Shown here: positions 33,353-41,757 of the stretch, in pieces | Numbering within the stretch: the first letter of the stretch is position 1 | Layout of the letters: each line of letters begins with the position of its first letter | Assembly: GCF_004337505.1 (NCBI RefSeq) | Contig: NZ_SJZI01000009.1 | Span: 1 to 64,000 of the forward strand | Source: Flaviaestuariibacter flavus | Lineage (GTDB): Bacteria; Bacteroidota; Bacteroidia; Chitinophagales; Chitinophagaceae | Length of the DNA stretch: 64,000 bases | Direction: 5' to 3' | Program-made: the position numbers and the translations under genes | The notes under the pieces: generated by a model | What the model saw: only the letters and a program-made list of their open reading frames with translations | What the model was told of the DNA's origin: nothing | Database searches by the model: none

Positions 33353-34714
33353 TTATTTGCTGGCTACCTTTTGCGCCTGCGTCCAGCGCTGGATGCGGCT
33401 GCAGTGGTTCATCGCCGGATCCACCATCACGTAATGGTCGCCGAGGTGATCGTTGAGCCACTTCTCGAGGGTATTCATTTTCTTTTCCTCGAGGGCCGAC
33501 TGCGCAATGCGGTTGTAGTCGTCCTTCAGGTTCATGCGGTGCGGCTCGGTGCGGGTCTTCAGGTAGATGAGGCGCACGCCTTTGTCGCTGCGCTCGTTGG
33601 TGAAGACGGCCGGCTGGGAGTACTCGCCTACCTTGAGGCGGCCGAGCTGGGCCACCACTTCCTTGTCGAGCTCGTCGATGGTCACGTAGGTGCCGTTGCG
33701 GCCCTGGATATAGGGACCCTGGAACTTGGCGGCCTCATCGTCGCTGTAGCGGCCGGCGGCAGTGGCAAAGTCGATGGTTCCGGCAATGAGGCGGGCACGT
33801 ACGGAGTCGAGCTTGGACATACCGGCGTTTAGCTCGATCTCGGTTACCGGTGCCTTGCGGAGGATGTGGCGCACGATGGCGTCGTCGCCGGTGCGCGACA
33901 TCAGCTGGATGAGGTGGAAGCCCGATTTGGAGCGCACCACGTTGGAGATCTCCCCTTCCTTGAGGCGGAAGGCCGCGGCAACGAAGGCCGGGTCCCAGCT
34001 CTTGTCGGTGCGGTTGATCTGGTACTGGCCGCCACGGTCTTTGGAGCCGGGGTCTTCCGACACTTCCTTAACCGCCTGCTCAAAGGAGATCTGCTTGCTG
34101 GCGATGCGGCTGCGGAGGCTGTTCATTTCGGAGATGACGTAGGCCTCTAGGTCTTTGGAAGGCTTCGGGTATACGATGATCTGGCCGATCTCGAGTTCGC
34201 TCTCGAAGAAGGGCAGACTGTCTTTGGGGATGCGGTTGAAGTAGTTGCCTACTTCGGTGGGGGTGATGCGCACGTTCTCCACGATCTTACGCTGCATCAT
34301 CTGGGCGAGCTTGTTTTCGCGCACGGATTCGCGGCCATCGTCCTTGATCTGGTAGATGGTCTTGCCGGCGATACGCTCCAGTTCTTCCTGGGTGCCGTAA
34401 ACACGGATAAAGTGACGGATCCGCTGGTCGAGCTCGGATTCCACTTCATTGTCATCAAGCTTGAGGGAGTCGCGCTCGGCCTGGAGCATAAGGAGCTTCG
34501 ACACGAGGGCCTGCTCGATGATGGAGCAGTCGGCGCCGGCAGGCACTTCCTGGCCCTGGCGCTGGGCATCGGCAATGGCGTTGCGGATGTCGGATTCGAG
34601 GATGATGCGGTCGCCCACCACACCGATGATGCGGTCGCCGACCTGCTTGCGGGGCTGGGCAAAGGCCGCTGCCGCCAGGAGGAAGGAACAAAGAACGAGG
34701 AAAGACTTTTTCAT
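33353..34714 (-). CDS. SurA-like periplasmic peptidyl-prolyl isomerase
   Basis: A 453-residue exported protein. The signal peptide (FLVLCSFLLAAAAFAQ) is followed by an N-terminal SurA_N-like helical chaperone domain (DRIIGVVGDRIILESDIRN) and two parvulin-type rotamase domains, one containing SEDPGSKDRGGQYQ and AFRLKEGEISNVVRSKSGFHLIQL, the other SDDEAAKFQGPYIQGRNG. It should help fold outer-membrane proteins in the periplasm. The start at 34714 follows a promoter box by eleven bases; a terminator follows the stop. Confidence 0.9.
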   Translation of the reverse strand: MKKSFLVLCSFLLAAAAFAQPRKQVGDRIIGVVGDRIILESDIRNAIADAQRQGQEVPAGADCSIIEQALVSKLLMLQAERDSLKLDDNEVESELDQRIRHFIRVYGTQEELERIAGKTIYQIKDDGRESVRENKLAQMMQRKIVENVRITPTEVGNYFNRIPKDSLPFFESELEIGQIIVYPKPSKDLEAYVISEMNSLRSRIASKQISFEQAVKEVSEDPGSKDRGGQYQINRTDKSWDPAFVAAAFRLKEGEISNVVRSKSGFHLIQLMSRTGDDAIVRHILRKAPVTEIELNAGMSKLDSVRARLIAGTIDFATAAGRYSDDEAAKFQGPYIQGRNGTYVTIDELDKEVVAQLGRLKVGEYSQPAVFTNERSDKGVRLIYLKTRTEPHRMNLKDDYNRIAQSALEEKKMNTLEKWLNDHLGDHYVMVDPAMNHCSRIQRWTQAQKVASK

Positions 34715-34725
34715 ACGCGTAGCGT

Positions 34726-34733
34726 CAAAAATA
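34726..34733 (-). promoter_or_regulatory. TAnnTTTG -7 box for the SurA-like gene
   Basis: Minus-strand TATTTTTG, exact consensus, eleven bases before the ATG. The predicted leader is only about five bases. Confidence 0.5.
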
Positions 34734-34849
34734 GGGTATCGGGCGCGGAAACGGCCGGGGCTGTGGTAGATTAACATTTGTTTGCGCGCCCTTACCCGAG
34801 CCTTCCCCAGAGAAAGGAGTAGATGTGCGTACCGATTAATGGTAACAAA

Positions 34850-35070
34850 GCATCCCGGAGGGATGCACGCTCCTTAGCCGGGCATGCAATGCCGGGAAAG
34901 AAAAATGGCCGGCATTATTCGGCATGCCGGAGGCATGCACGTTGTCCCGCCGTTCCCGGAACCCCGCAGCCTCTGTTAACGCGCATCCCTCCGGATGCGT
35001 TGTTGCGTTCCGGACCGCATTTACCCGGCATTGCATGCCGGGCTGAAAAACGAGCATCCCTCCGGGATGC
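34850..35070. repeat. Cluster of GCATCCC..GGGATGC and GGCATTGCATGCC palindromes
   Basis: Several perfect or near-perfect palindromes: GCATCCCGGAGGGATGC (34850-34866), CCGGGCATGCAATGCCGGG, GGCATGCCGGAGGCATGC, CGCATCCCTCCGGATGCG, CCCGGCATTGCATGCCGGG and GCATCCCTCCGGGATGC (35054-35070). The first and last form the outer ends. No gene lies between the infB terminator and the SurA-like promoter. Confidence 0.65.
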
Positions 35071-35085
35071 AGCTTTCTTTCAACT

Positions 35086-35113
35086 AAAAAGACCCCGCGG
35101 CGGCGGGGTCTCA
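35086..35113 (-). terminator. Intrinsic terminator of the rimP-nusA-infB operon
   Basis: On the minus strand GACCCCGCC and GGCGGGGTC-type arms (35091-35110) form a GC-rich stem followed by five T (35086-35090). Confidence 0.82.
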
Positions 35114-35152
35114 TTTCGATATTCGTTATTCCTTGATCGTTATCCGATATTC

Positions 35153-38100
35153 TTACAGCGTACGCTTCACTTCCTCGAGCTCGTAGGCTTCTACGATATC
35201 GCCAGGCTTGATGTCGTTGTAGTTCTTGATCGTCAGACCGCACTCCATGCCCATGAGCACTTCCTTCACGTCGTCTTTGTAACGCTTCAGGGAGCCCAGT
35301 TCCGCGTTCACGCCCTCGCCGGTGGGGTACACCACGATGCCGTCGCGGATGATGCGGATCTTGTTGTCGCGCTTGATGCGGCCGTCCAGTACAACGCAAC
35401 CGGCAACGGTGGCCTTGTCGAACTTGAACACCTCGCGGATCTCCACGTTGGCCACGATCTTCTCCTGCGTCTTCGGTTCGAGCATGCCCTCCATGGCGGA
35501 GCGCAGGTCGTCGATGGCGGAGTAGATAACCGAGTAGGTCTTGATCTCGATACCGGCGCCTTCGGCGAGGCGGTTGGCCTGCACCGAGGGACGTACGTTG
35601 AAGCCGATGATGAGGGCGTCGGAGGCTTCTGCCAGCGACACGTCGCTCTCGTTGATCTGGCCCACACCCTTGTGGATGACGGATACCAGGATCTCTTCGG
35701 TCGACTGCTTCTGCATCGAGTCGGACAGTGCTTCCACCGATCCGTCCACGTCGCCCTTGATGATGACCTTGAGTTCCTTGAAGGTACCCAGGGCAATACG
35801 ACGGCCGATTTCGCCGAGGGTGATGTGCTTCTTGGCGCGCATGCCCTGCTCGCGCAGGATCTGGGCGCGGCGGTTGGCCACCTCTTTTGCTTCGGCTTCG
35901 TCTTCGTATACCTTGAATTTCTCACCGGCCTGGGGAGCGCCGTTGAGACCGAGGATCACCACCGGCACCGAGGGGCCGGCGTCCTTCATCTTCTTGTTGC
36001 GTTCGTTGAACATCGCCTTCACGCGGCCGAAGTGCTGGCCCGATACCACGATGTCGCCGTTGTTGAGCGTACCGTTCTGCACCAGCACGGTGGTCACGTA
36101 GCCGCGACCCTTGTCGAGGGAGGCTTCGATCACGTTACCGGTAGCTTCGCGGTCGGGGTTGGCCTTCAGGTCGAGCAGTTCGGCCTCCAGCAGGATCTTC
36201 TCCAGCAGCAGGTCTACGTTGATGCCTTTCTTGGCCGAGAGCTCCTGGCTCTGGTATTTACCACCCCAGCTTTCCACCAGCAGGTTCATCTGTGCGAGCT
36301 GCTCGTAGATCTTGGTGGGGTTGGCGCCGTCCTTATCGATCTTGTTGATGGCGAAGATCATCGGAACACCGGCGGCCTGGGCGTGGCTGATGGCTTCACG
36401 CGTCTGGGGCATGATGGCGTCGTCGGCCGCGATCACGATGACGGCGATGTCCGTCACCTTGGCACCGCGGGCACGCATGGCGGTAAACGCTTCGTGACCC
36501 GGGGTATCGAGGAAGGTGATGTCCTTGCCATTCGGAAGATGCACCTGGTAGGCACCGATGTGCTGGGTGATACCACCGGCCTCACCGGCTACTACGGTCG
36601 CATTCCGGATATAGTCGAGGAGCGAGGTCTTACCGTGGTCCACGTGACCCATGATGGTCACGATGGGCGAACGCGGCTTGAGGTCTTCGGCCTCGTCGGC
36701 TTCTTCCTCCTCGTCCATTTCGAGTTGCTTTTCCATATCGATGAATTCGACGTCGTAGCCGAATTCGGAGGCCACCAGCTCGATCACCTCGGCGTCGAGG
36801 CGCTGGTTGATGGACACCATGATGCCAAGCCCCATACACTTCGAGATCACTTCGGCGAAGGAAACGTCCATCAGGTTGGCGAGCTCGCTTACCGAGATGA
36901 ACTCGGTTACCTGCAGCTTGTTGTCCTCGTGGCCATCCATTTCGTCGCCGCCGCCGCTGCTGCCGAAGCGCTTTTTGCGCTGGGCTTTGCTCAGCTTCTT
37001 GCCGCCGCCGGCAAGGCGTGCCTGTGTTTCCTGGATTTTGCGCTTGATCTCGTTGTCGTCGATCTGGCGGTTGGGGTCGTCGCGACGACCACCGGGTCCG
37101 CGGCCACCGCGCTGCCCGGGCTGGTTGCCCGTGCGGCCGCGGCTGCCCTCGCCGGGGCGGGTAACAGTAAAGCGACCGCCGCCGGAACCCTGGGCTCCGC
37201 TGACGCCTGCTCCCGGACGGGGCGGGGTATCGGGTGCTTTCTTGATGGGAATGCGGTTGCGCTTGCGCTTCTCGTCCGGCTTCGGACGGGTATCATTATC
37301 CACCGGCAGTTCGATCTTGCCCAGGATCTTGGGGCCTTCGAGCTTCTCGGCGCGGATGTTCTCGATAACGGGTGCCGGGGGTTCGGCTTCCGCCTTCGGC
37401 TCTTCGGCTTTGGGGGCCTCGGCAACGGGGGCGGGTGTTTCGGCTTTTGCCGGTGTTTCCACTTTCAGGACCTTGGCCTTAGGCGCTTCAGCTTTGGGCG
37501 CTTCGGCTACCGGCTGCGGTGCCGGTGTTTCGGCTGTAGGAGCCGGCGTTTCGGCTACAGGGGCCGGCGTTGCCGGTGCCTCGGCGGGCTTTGCCGGTGC
37601 CGCGGGCTCTTCCTTCTTCGCCGCGCCTTTCTTGGGGCGGGTAGAGGAGTCGATAGCCGACAGGTCGACGGTGCCGAGGATCTTGGGGCCGATAGTCGGC
37701 GTAGCGGGGGCGGGCGCCGGGGCTTCCGGTGCCGGGTCGGCCTTTGCGGGTGCCTCGGGTTCCGGGGCGGGCGCGGGTACTTCCGCTACGGGTGCGGGTG
37801 CCGGGGCTTCCGGAGCGGGAGCAGGAGCGGGTGCCGGCTCCGCCTTGGGCGCTTCAGCCACGGGTGCGGGCGCGGGTGCCGGCTCCGCCTTCGGAGCGGC
37901 AGGTGCCGGCCATTCGGCCGCGGGGGCTGCCTTGGGTGCCTCGGGAGCAGGGGCCTCCGCTTTGGGCGCGGTCTTGGCGCGCTCCTCGCGCTGCTTGGCC
38001 ATCACATCTTCTTCCTCCTTGCGCTTCTTCGCCTCGGCGATGGCGCCCTTCGGAAGGTCGATCTGCTCGGCCTTGTGCTTCGCCACCTTGTCGGAGTTGA

Positions 38101-38263
38101 ACTCCTGCTGCAAGGCGCGGTACATGTCTTCGGTCAATTTGGCCGTGGGTTTCAGGTCGTCGCGGTTGAAACCTTTTGCCGCCAGGAATTCCACCAGTGT
38201 ATCTTTACCGATGTTGAACTCCTTGGCCGCAGCCATTAACCTGGGTGTTTGAATTTCTGCCAT
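35153..38263 (-). CDS. infB: Translation initiation factor IF-2
   Basis: IF-2 delivers fMet-tRNA to the 30S subunit and promotes subunit joining. The protein has 1036 residues. The N-terminal IF2-N helical motif ([17 protein letters not shown]) is followed by about 300 residues of Pro/Ala/Glu-rich linker with [13 protein letters not shown]-type repeats, a Gly/Arg-rich patch, then a second IF2-N ([18 protein letters not shown]). The GTPase domain begins near residue 530: [29 protein letters not shown]. Domains II-IV complete the C terminus. Third gene of the rimP-nusA-infB operon. Confidence 0.97.
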   Translation of the reverse strand: MAEIQTPRLMAAAKEFNIGKDTLVEFLAAKGFNRDDLKPTAKLTEDMYRALQQEFNSDKVAKHKAEQIDLPKGAIAEAKKRKEEEDVMAKQREERAKTAPKAEAPAPEAPKAAPAAEWPAPAAPKAEPAPAPAPVAEAPKAEPAPAPAPAPEAPAPAPVAEVPAPAPEPEAPAKADPAPEAPAPAPATPTIGPKILGTVDLSAIDSSTRPKKGAAKKEEPAAPAKPAEAPATPAPVAETPAPTAETPAPQPVAEAPKAEAPKAKVLKVETPAKAETPAPVAEAPKAEEPKAEAEPPAPVIENIRAEKLEGPKILGKIELPVDNDTRPKPDEKRKRNRIPIKKAPDTPPRPGAGVSGAQGSGGGRFTVTRPGEGSRGRTGNQPGQRGGRGPGGRRDDPNRQIDDNEIKRKIQETQARLAGGGKKLSKAQRKKRFGSSGGGDEMDGHEDNKLQVTEFISVSELANLMDVSFAEVISKCMGLGIMVSINQRLDAEVIELVASEFGYDVEFIDMEKQLEMDEEEEADEAEDLKPRSPIVTIMGHVDHGKTSLLDYIRNATVVAGEAGGITQHIGAYQVHLPNGKDITFLDTPGHEAFTAMRARGAKVTDIAVIVIAADDAIMPQTREAISHAQAAGVPMIFAINKIDKDGANPTKIYEQLAQMNLLVESWGGKYQSQELSAKKGINVDLLLEKILLEAELLDLKANPDREATGNVIEASLDKGRGYVTTVLVQNGTLNNGDIVVSGQHFGRVKAMFNERNKKMKDAGPSVPVVILGLNGAPQAGEKFKVYEDEAEAKEVANRRAQILREQGMRAKKHITLGEIGRRIALGTFKELKVIIKGDVDGSVEALSDSMQKQSTEEILVSVIHKGVGQINESDVSLAEASDALIIGFNVRPSVQANRLAEGAGIEIKTYSVIYSAIDDLRSAMEGMLEPKTQEKIVANVEIREVFKFDKATVAGCVVLDGRIKRDNKIRIIRDGIVVYPTGEGVNAELGSLKRYKDDVKEVLMGMECGLTIKNYNDIKPGDIVEAYELEEVKRTL

Positions 38264-38351
38264 TAATATTTTTTATAACAAATCGTCTCTACTTGTCGGT
38301 TACCTTTTTCAATTCGTGTTTTCCGAAAAGGTAACCCTTGGTGCATGTGCC

Positions 38352-38430
38352 CTTCGGCAAGCTCAGGGTGACAGGCGGGCCTCGGCAAGGTTAGCCTGAC
38401 AAATAACTGTCAGGCTGAGCCTGTCCAAGC
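38352..38430. repeat. REP-like palindrome between nusA and infB
   Basis: AGGGTGACAGGCGGG, then AGCCTGACAAATAACTGTCAGGCTGAGCC, which forms a perfect AGCCTGACA/TGTCAGGCT hairpin. The gap between nusA and infB (38264-38430) has no gene. Confidence 0.5.
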
Positions 38431-39678
38431 TTAGCCGCGATCAAACTCGGCCTGCAGGATCTTGCGCAGGTCGGTGATCGTTTCTTTTTCAAGGTCGGTG
38501 CGGCGCTCGAGCTCCTCCAGGCTGAGATCGAGCACGGAGCGGGCGGTATCGCAGCCCACCTTCTTGAGCGCCTCGATGATCCAGGGCTCCACCTCATCGC
38601 TGAACTCTTCCAGGTCGATATCGAACTCCTCGGTCTCGCCTTCGTTATCGCGGTAGACGTCGATGTCATAGCCTGTCAATTCACAGGCCAGCTTGATGTT
38701 GACGCCGCGGCGGCCGATGGCCAGCGACACCTGGTCGGGCTTCAGGTAAACGGAAGCGCGCTTGCCTTCGTTGTCGATCTCCATGGAGGTGATCCGGGCG
38801 GGCGTCAGCGAGCGCTGGATCAGCAGCTGGATGTTGGCCGTCCAGTTGATGACGTCGATGTTCTCGTTCTTCAGCTCGCGAACGATGCCGTGGATGCGGG
38901 AGCCTTTCATACCCACGCAGGCGCCCACGGGGTCGATGCGGTCGTCGTAGGACTCGACGGCCACCTTGGCGCGCTCACCCGGGTCGCGCACGATCTTCTT
39001 GATAACAATGAGACCGTCGAAGATCTCCGGCACCTCGATCTCGAGCAGCTTGGCCAGGAACTCGGGGGCGGTGCGCGAAAGAATGATGACGGGGTTGTTG
39101 TTCTTCATGTCCACCTTACGCACTACGGAGCGGATGGATTCGCCCTTCTTGAAGTAGTCCTGCGGGATCTGCTCGCTCTTGGGGAGGATGAGCTCGTTGC
39201 CTTCCTCGTCGAGGAGGAGCACTTCCTTCTTCCACACCTGGTATACCTCGGCGGAGATGATCTCGCCGATGCGGTCGCCGTATTTTTTGGCGAGGATGGC
39301 TTTCTTCAGGTCTGCGATCCGCGATGCCAGCGTTTGCTTGGCGGCGAGGATGGCGCGGCGGCCGAAGTCTTCGAGGTTCACCTCTTCATAAAGTTCTTCG
39401 CCGACGGAGTAGTCGGGCTCGATCTTGATGGCGTCGGAGTATTCGATCTCCTCGAGGGTGTTGTAGATATCGCCGTCTTCCACGATGGTGCGGCGGCGGA
39501 AGATCTCGAGGTCACCTTTTTCCGCGTTCACGATCACGTCGAAGGTTTCGTCGGAGCCGTACTTTTTGCGCAGCAGGGTGCGGAATACGTCCTCCACGAC
39601 CCGCATGAGGGTGGGGCGGTCAATATTTTCGGCGTCTTTGAACTCCTGGAACGCTTCAATCAGGTTGATGCTTGCCAT
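38431..39678 (-). CDS. nusA: Transcription termination/antitermination factor NusA
   Basis: NusA binds RNA polymerase and nascent RNA to control pausing, termination and antitermination. The protein has 415 residues: NusA-N (LIEAFQEFKDAENIDRPTLM), an S1 domain (VYQVWKKEVLLLDEEGNEL), KH1/KH2 (GACVGMKGSRIHGIVRELKN; DQVSLAIGRRGVNIKLA), and a short C-terminal tail with one HhH-like segment (VGCDTARSVLDLSLEEL). It lacks the acidic repeats of E. coli NusA, as usual outside Proteobacteria. It lies between rimP and infB on the same strand. Confidence 0.96.
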   Translation of the reverse strand: MASINLIEAFQEFKDAENIDRPTLMRVVEDVFRTLLRKKYGSDETFDVIVNAEKGDLEIFRRRTIVEDGDIYNTLEEIEYSDAIKIEPDYSVGEELYEEVNLEDFGRRAILAAKQTLASRIADLKKAILAKKYGDRIGEIISAEVYQVWKKEVLLLDEEGNELILPKSEQIPQDYFKKGESIRSVVRKVDMKNNNPVIILSRTAPEFLAKLLEIEVPEIFDGLIVIKKIVRDPGERAKVAVESYDDRIDPVGACVGMKGSRIHGIVRELKNENIDVINWTANIQLLIQRSLTPARITSMEIDNEGKRASVYLKPDQVSLAIGRRGVNIKLACELTGYDIDVYRDNEGETEEFDIDLEEFSDEVEPWIIEALKKVGCDTARSVLDLSLEELERRTDLEKETITDLRKILQAEFDRG

Positions 39679-39758
39679 ACAATTCTGGTTTTTTTCCGTG
39701 AGCCGTCAACCTAAAGCCGTGAGCGCTGGCGCCCGCGGCCCGGGGTGGGCCCTGTCGA

Positions 39759-40232
39759 TTAGAACTTTACTTGAACTTTTGTTGTTTTAATATCGGTAAA
39801 CAGGATAGTCTCCTGCTTCATTTCTTTCTTTTTGCCCTTACCGGCCTCGGTTTCCACCACGATGCCGTCTTCGGTGGCGGCGGTGAGCTTGCCTTCAAGC
39901 CGGGTGCCGGCCTCGTCGGCGAGGGTCACCTCCACGTAACGGCCCACGTTCTTGGCATACTGGCGGTGCAGCTTCAGGGGTTCATCCACGCCGGCCGACG
40001 ATACTTCGAGCGAGAAGTTGCCGTCGGGGAAGAGGCCGCCTTCCTCGAGCTGCTTGTACAGCTTGCGGTTGTACTGCACGAGGGCAGACAGGGGCAGCCC
40101 TTCATCGCTGTCGAGAAACACCTTGATGTTGTTGGTGGGCTTGATGCGCACGTCCACCAGGAAGTGTTTCGGGTCTTCGATGAGGCCTTCGATCTGCGTT
40201 TTCAGGGTCTCGATCAGGTTCTCTGTTGTCAT
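39759..40232 (-). CDS. rimP: Ribosome maturation factor RimP
   Basis: RimP helps assemble the 30S subunit. The protein has 157 residues with the two-domain pattern: HFLVDVRIKPTNNIKVFLDS, then FSLEVSSAGVDEPLKLHRQY, the most conserved RimP motif, and a C-terminal SH3-like part (LEGKLTAATEDGIVVE). The start at 40232 (MTTENLIETLKTQ) is preferred; an upstream in-frame start at 40298 lies before a promoter-like box. First gene of the rimP-nusA-infB operon. Confidence 0.94.
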   Translation of the reverse strand: MTTENLIETLKTQIEGLIEDPKHFLVDVRIKPTNNIKVFLDSDEGLPLSALVQYNRKLYKQLEEGGLFPDGNFSLEVSSAGVDEPLKLHRQYAKNVGRYVEVTLADEAGTRLEGKLTAATEDGIVVETEAGKGKKKEMKQETILFTDIKTTKVQVKF

Positions 40233-40285
40233 AGTATAAAAGAAGAAGGGAACGGCCACGTTCCCTTCATTCGTCAAATCCGGCA

Positions 40286-40293
40286 CGAAAGTA
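40286..40293 (-). promoter_or_regulatory. Possible -7 box for the rimP operon
   Basis: Minus-strand TACTTTCG differs from TAnnTTTG at one position. It lies 54 bases before the rimP start and is the best candidate seen. The stretch 40299-40545 is otherwise a degenerate GGTTTT/GGTTC repeat tract with no gene. Confidence 0.3.
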
Positions 40294-40551
40294 AGCAAAA
40301 AGGCCTATTCATTCCAAAACCTTTTGGGAGGTTTTTGCAGGTTTTAAAGGGTTTTTCACGGTTCGGGAGGGTACAGTGAGGTTTTAGGGGGTTCTAACGG
40401 TTTTGGAAGGTTCCCGCGGGTCCTGATGGTGCCTGGTTTTTAAAGTTCGGGCTATGCGCCGGGGGCTGCGACCGGGGGAAAAGTTAATAATGAGCCGAAA
40501 ACGTAAAAGCTCAAAACCGTAAAACGCCGAATCGGGTACCTTTGGGTGGCT

Positions 40552-40806
40552 ATGCTCGCTGTACTTTTCTACATATTCCTCGCCTACCTGCTTTTCCGCT
40601 TTGTTTTCGGCTTCCTGGTCCCGATTATCCGCACCACGCGCCAGGTAAAGCGGGGCTTCCGGGAAATGAATGAGCGGATGGGCTCCTTCGGCGGTCAGCA
40701 CCCCGAAGATCTCCACTCGGCGCAGGCTCCCGGCCAGCGGAGCCAGGTAAATTCCAAGGCCCCTTCCAAAGACGACTATATCGACTTCGAGGAAATCAAG
40801 GAGTAA
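40552..40806 (+). CDS. DUF4834 small membrane protein
   Basis: An 84-residue protein with one N-terminal transmembrane helix (AVLFYIFLAYLLFRFVFGFL), a basic juxtamembrane segment (IRTTRQVKRGFREMNERMG) and an acidic C terminus ending DDYIDFEEIKE. This is the DUF4834 pattern, confined to Bacteroidota and usually sited near tRNA or ribosomal genes. Function unknown. The ATG at 40552 is used; a GTG two codons earlier is possible. Confidence 0.78.
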   Translation: MLAVLFYIFLAYLLFRFVFGFLVPIIRTTRQVKRGFREMNERMGSFGGQHPEDLHSAQAPGQRSQVNSKAPSKDDYIDFEEIKE

Positions 40807-40820
40807 AGCCCTGAAATTCC

Positions 40821-40828
40821 TAAGTTTG
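40821..40828 (+). promoter_or_regulatory. TAnnTTTG -7 box upstream of the split tRNA
   Basis: TAAGTTTG is an exact consensus match about 100 bases before the tRNA 5' exon. The gap includes a tandem repeat that would be transcribed as leader. Confidence 0.45.
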
Positions 40829-40840
40829 CAAACCCAAAGA

Positions 40841-40882
40841 GGATCTCGGATCTCGGATCTCGGATCTCGGATCTCGGATCTC
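40841..40882. repeat. Perfect 7-nt tandem repeat (GGATCTC x6)
   Basis: GGATCTC occurs six times head to tail, directly upstream of the tRNA 5' exon and followed by ATCGGACATCCGACATCGG, a small palindrome-like stretch. Confidence 0.85.
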
Positions 40883-40965
40883 GATCGAAATCGGACATCC
40901 GACATCGGAGATCACCAAATTCTCTTTCGGATCCTTAGCTCAGTTGGTTAGAGCGGCTGACTCAT

Positions 40966-41673
40966 CAAGGATTGTTCTTTGATATTCTGTATTTTGAAAG
41001 AAAGCTTTACGATGGCACCTAGAATATGCGTTGTTTGCGCGACCCCGATAAGCGGTCAGAAGGTGAAATACTGCAGCAATGCATGTAAACAAAAAGACCA
41101 CTATCACCGGGTGAAGCAGCAAACAACCACGTATCATTCTCAAACGATCCGCTCATTGCGGAGGAAGCTACAACTCGTGGAGATGTTTGGTGGAAAATGT
41201 GATGCGTGTGGTTATGATAAAAACCTGGCAGCATTACATTTTCATCATATCGATGCGAACAATAAAGCGTTTAAGTTAGATGTACGTTTTCTATCGAACC
41301 GAACATGGGAAGCAATCATAAGCGAAGCTCAAAAATGCAGATTACTTTGTTCCAATTGCCATTCAGAGTTACATCACCCTGAACTGGCTCTTGATAAAGT
41401 TCAAAGAATGATCAGCGGTGCCGCCGGCACGAAATTGCCGGATGGGATAGGGGTTAATTCAGGGAAGCCTTCCTTTTTGCAAACGCAGAAAGATGGTAAT
41501 CCTGAGCCAAGCAGGACGAATGGTTAGAAGAGTAGTCCTGAAGGTGCAGAGACTAGGAAGTGCGGAAACCAGCCAATAAGCTTCCAATAACGCCCCTCAC
41601 CTGACTGCTCCGCATTAAGCGGAATAAAAGGTGGTGAGATAGTCCAACTACTTCGCGAAAGCGGAGGAAAGTG
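40966..41673 (+). ncRNA. Group I intron (IC3-like) in the tRNA anticodon loop
   Basis: A 708-nt insertion lies directly after the anticodon U36. It obeys group I rules: the 5' exon ends in U, the intron ends in G (41673). Core elements in order: IGS GTG at 41418-41420 (pairs with exon CAU), P2 hairpin CCGGCA/TTGCCGG, P element AATTCAGGGAAG (41456), Q element AATCCTGAGCCAAGC (41498), R element GTGCAGAGACTAGG (41544), S element GAGATAGTCC (41636), and a P9 stem CTTCGC-GAAA-GCGGAG (41651-41666). The IGS and insertion site equal those of the Azoarcus tRNA-Ile(CAU) intron. The endonuclease gene fills the P1 loop. Confidence 0.87.
41012..41527 (+). CDS. Intron-encoded HNH homing endonuclease
   Basis: A 171-residue protein. 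Residues 6-25 form a Cys4-like zinc motif (CVVCATPIS...YCSNACKQK). The HNH core follows: CDACGYDKNLAALHFHHID near residue 70 and LLCSNCHSELHHPE near residue 115, with the metal-binding Cys pairs and catalytic His. Such enzymes cut intron-less alleles and spread the intron. The ATG at 41012 follows an AGAAAG stretch. The last 37 codons or so overlap the ribozyme core (P1 to P6), so the C terminus is shaped by RNA structure. The region is more AT-rich than the flanking genes. Confidence 0.85.
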   Translation: MAPRICVVCATPISGQKVKYCSNACKQKDHYHRVKQQTTTYHSQTIRSLRRKLQLVEMFGGKCDACGYDKNLAALHFHHIDANNKAFKLDVRFLSNRTWEAIISEAQKCRLLCSNCHSELHHPELALDKVQRMISGAAGTKLPDGIGVNSGKPSFLQTQKDGNPEPSRTNG

Positions 41674-41715
41674 AATCAGCGGGTCGTGGGTTCAAGTCCC
41701 TCAGGATCCACCAAC

Positions 41716-41744
41716 AAAAAGGGCTGCCCAACGGCAGTCCTTTT
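41716..41744. terminator. Terminator after the split tRNA
   Basis: AAAAAGGGCTGCC-CAAC-GGCAGTCCTTTTT, with A and T runs on both sides, serves the tRNA and probably the convergent gene ending at 41758. Confidence 0.85.
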
Positions 41745-41757
41745 TCATTTCCGGCAT

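Larger units (their letters stand above)
40929..41713 (+). tRNA. tRNA with CAU anticodon (Ile2 or elongator Met), split by a group I intron
   Basis: The 5' exon is 40929-40965 and the 3' exon 41674-41713. Joined, they give a 77-nt tRNA with perfect acceptor (GGATCCT/AGGATCC), D (GCTC/GAGC) and anticodon (GCTGA/TCAGC) stems, loop CTCATAA with anticodon CAT, TTCAAGT T-loop and encoded CCA. The T stem (GTGGG/CCCTC) has one U-U mismatch. Positions T7-T8-A9-G10 recall tRNA-Ile2 (lysidine) rather than elongator Met, but this is not decisive. Uninterrupted tRNA scanners would miss it. Splicing is required for function. Confidence 0.88.

Noticed and set aside
34823-38239. A 1138-codon open frame on the plus strand opposite infB
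   Set aside because: It is the antisense shadow of infB, kept open by GC-rich codon bias; it contains low-complexity Gly/Arg runs and no domain.
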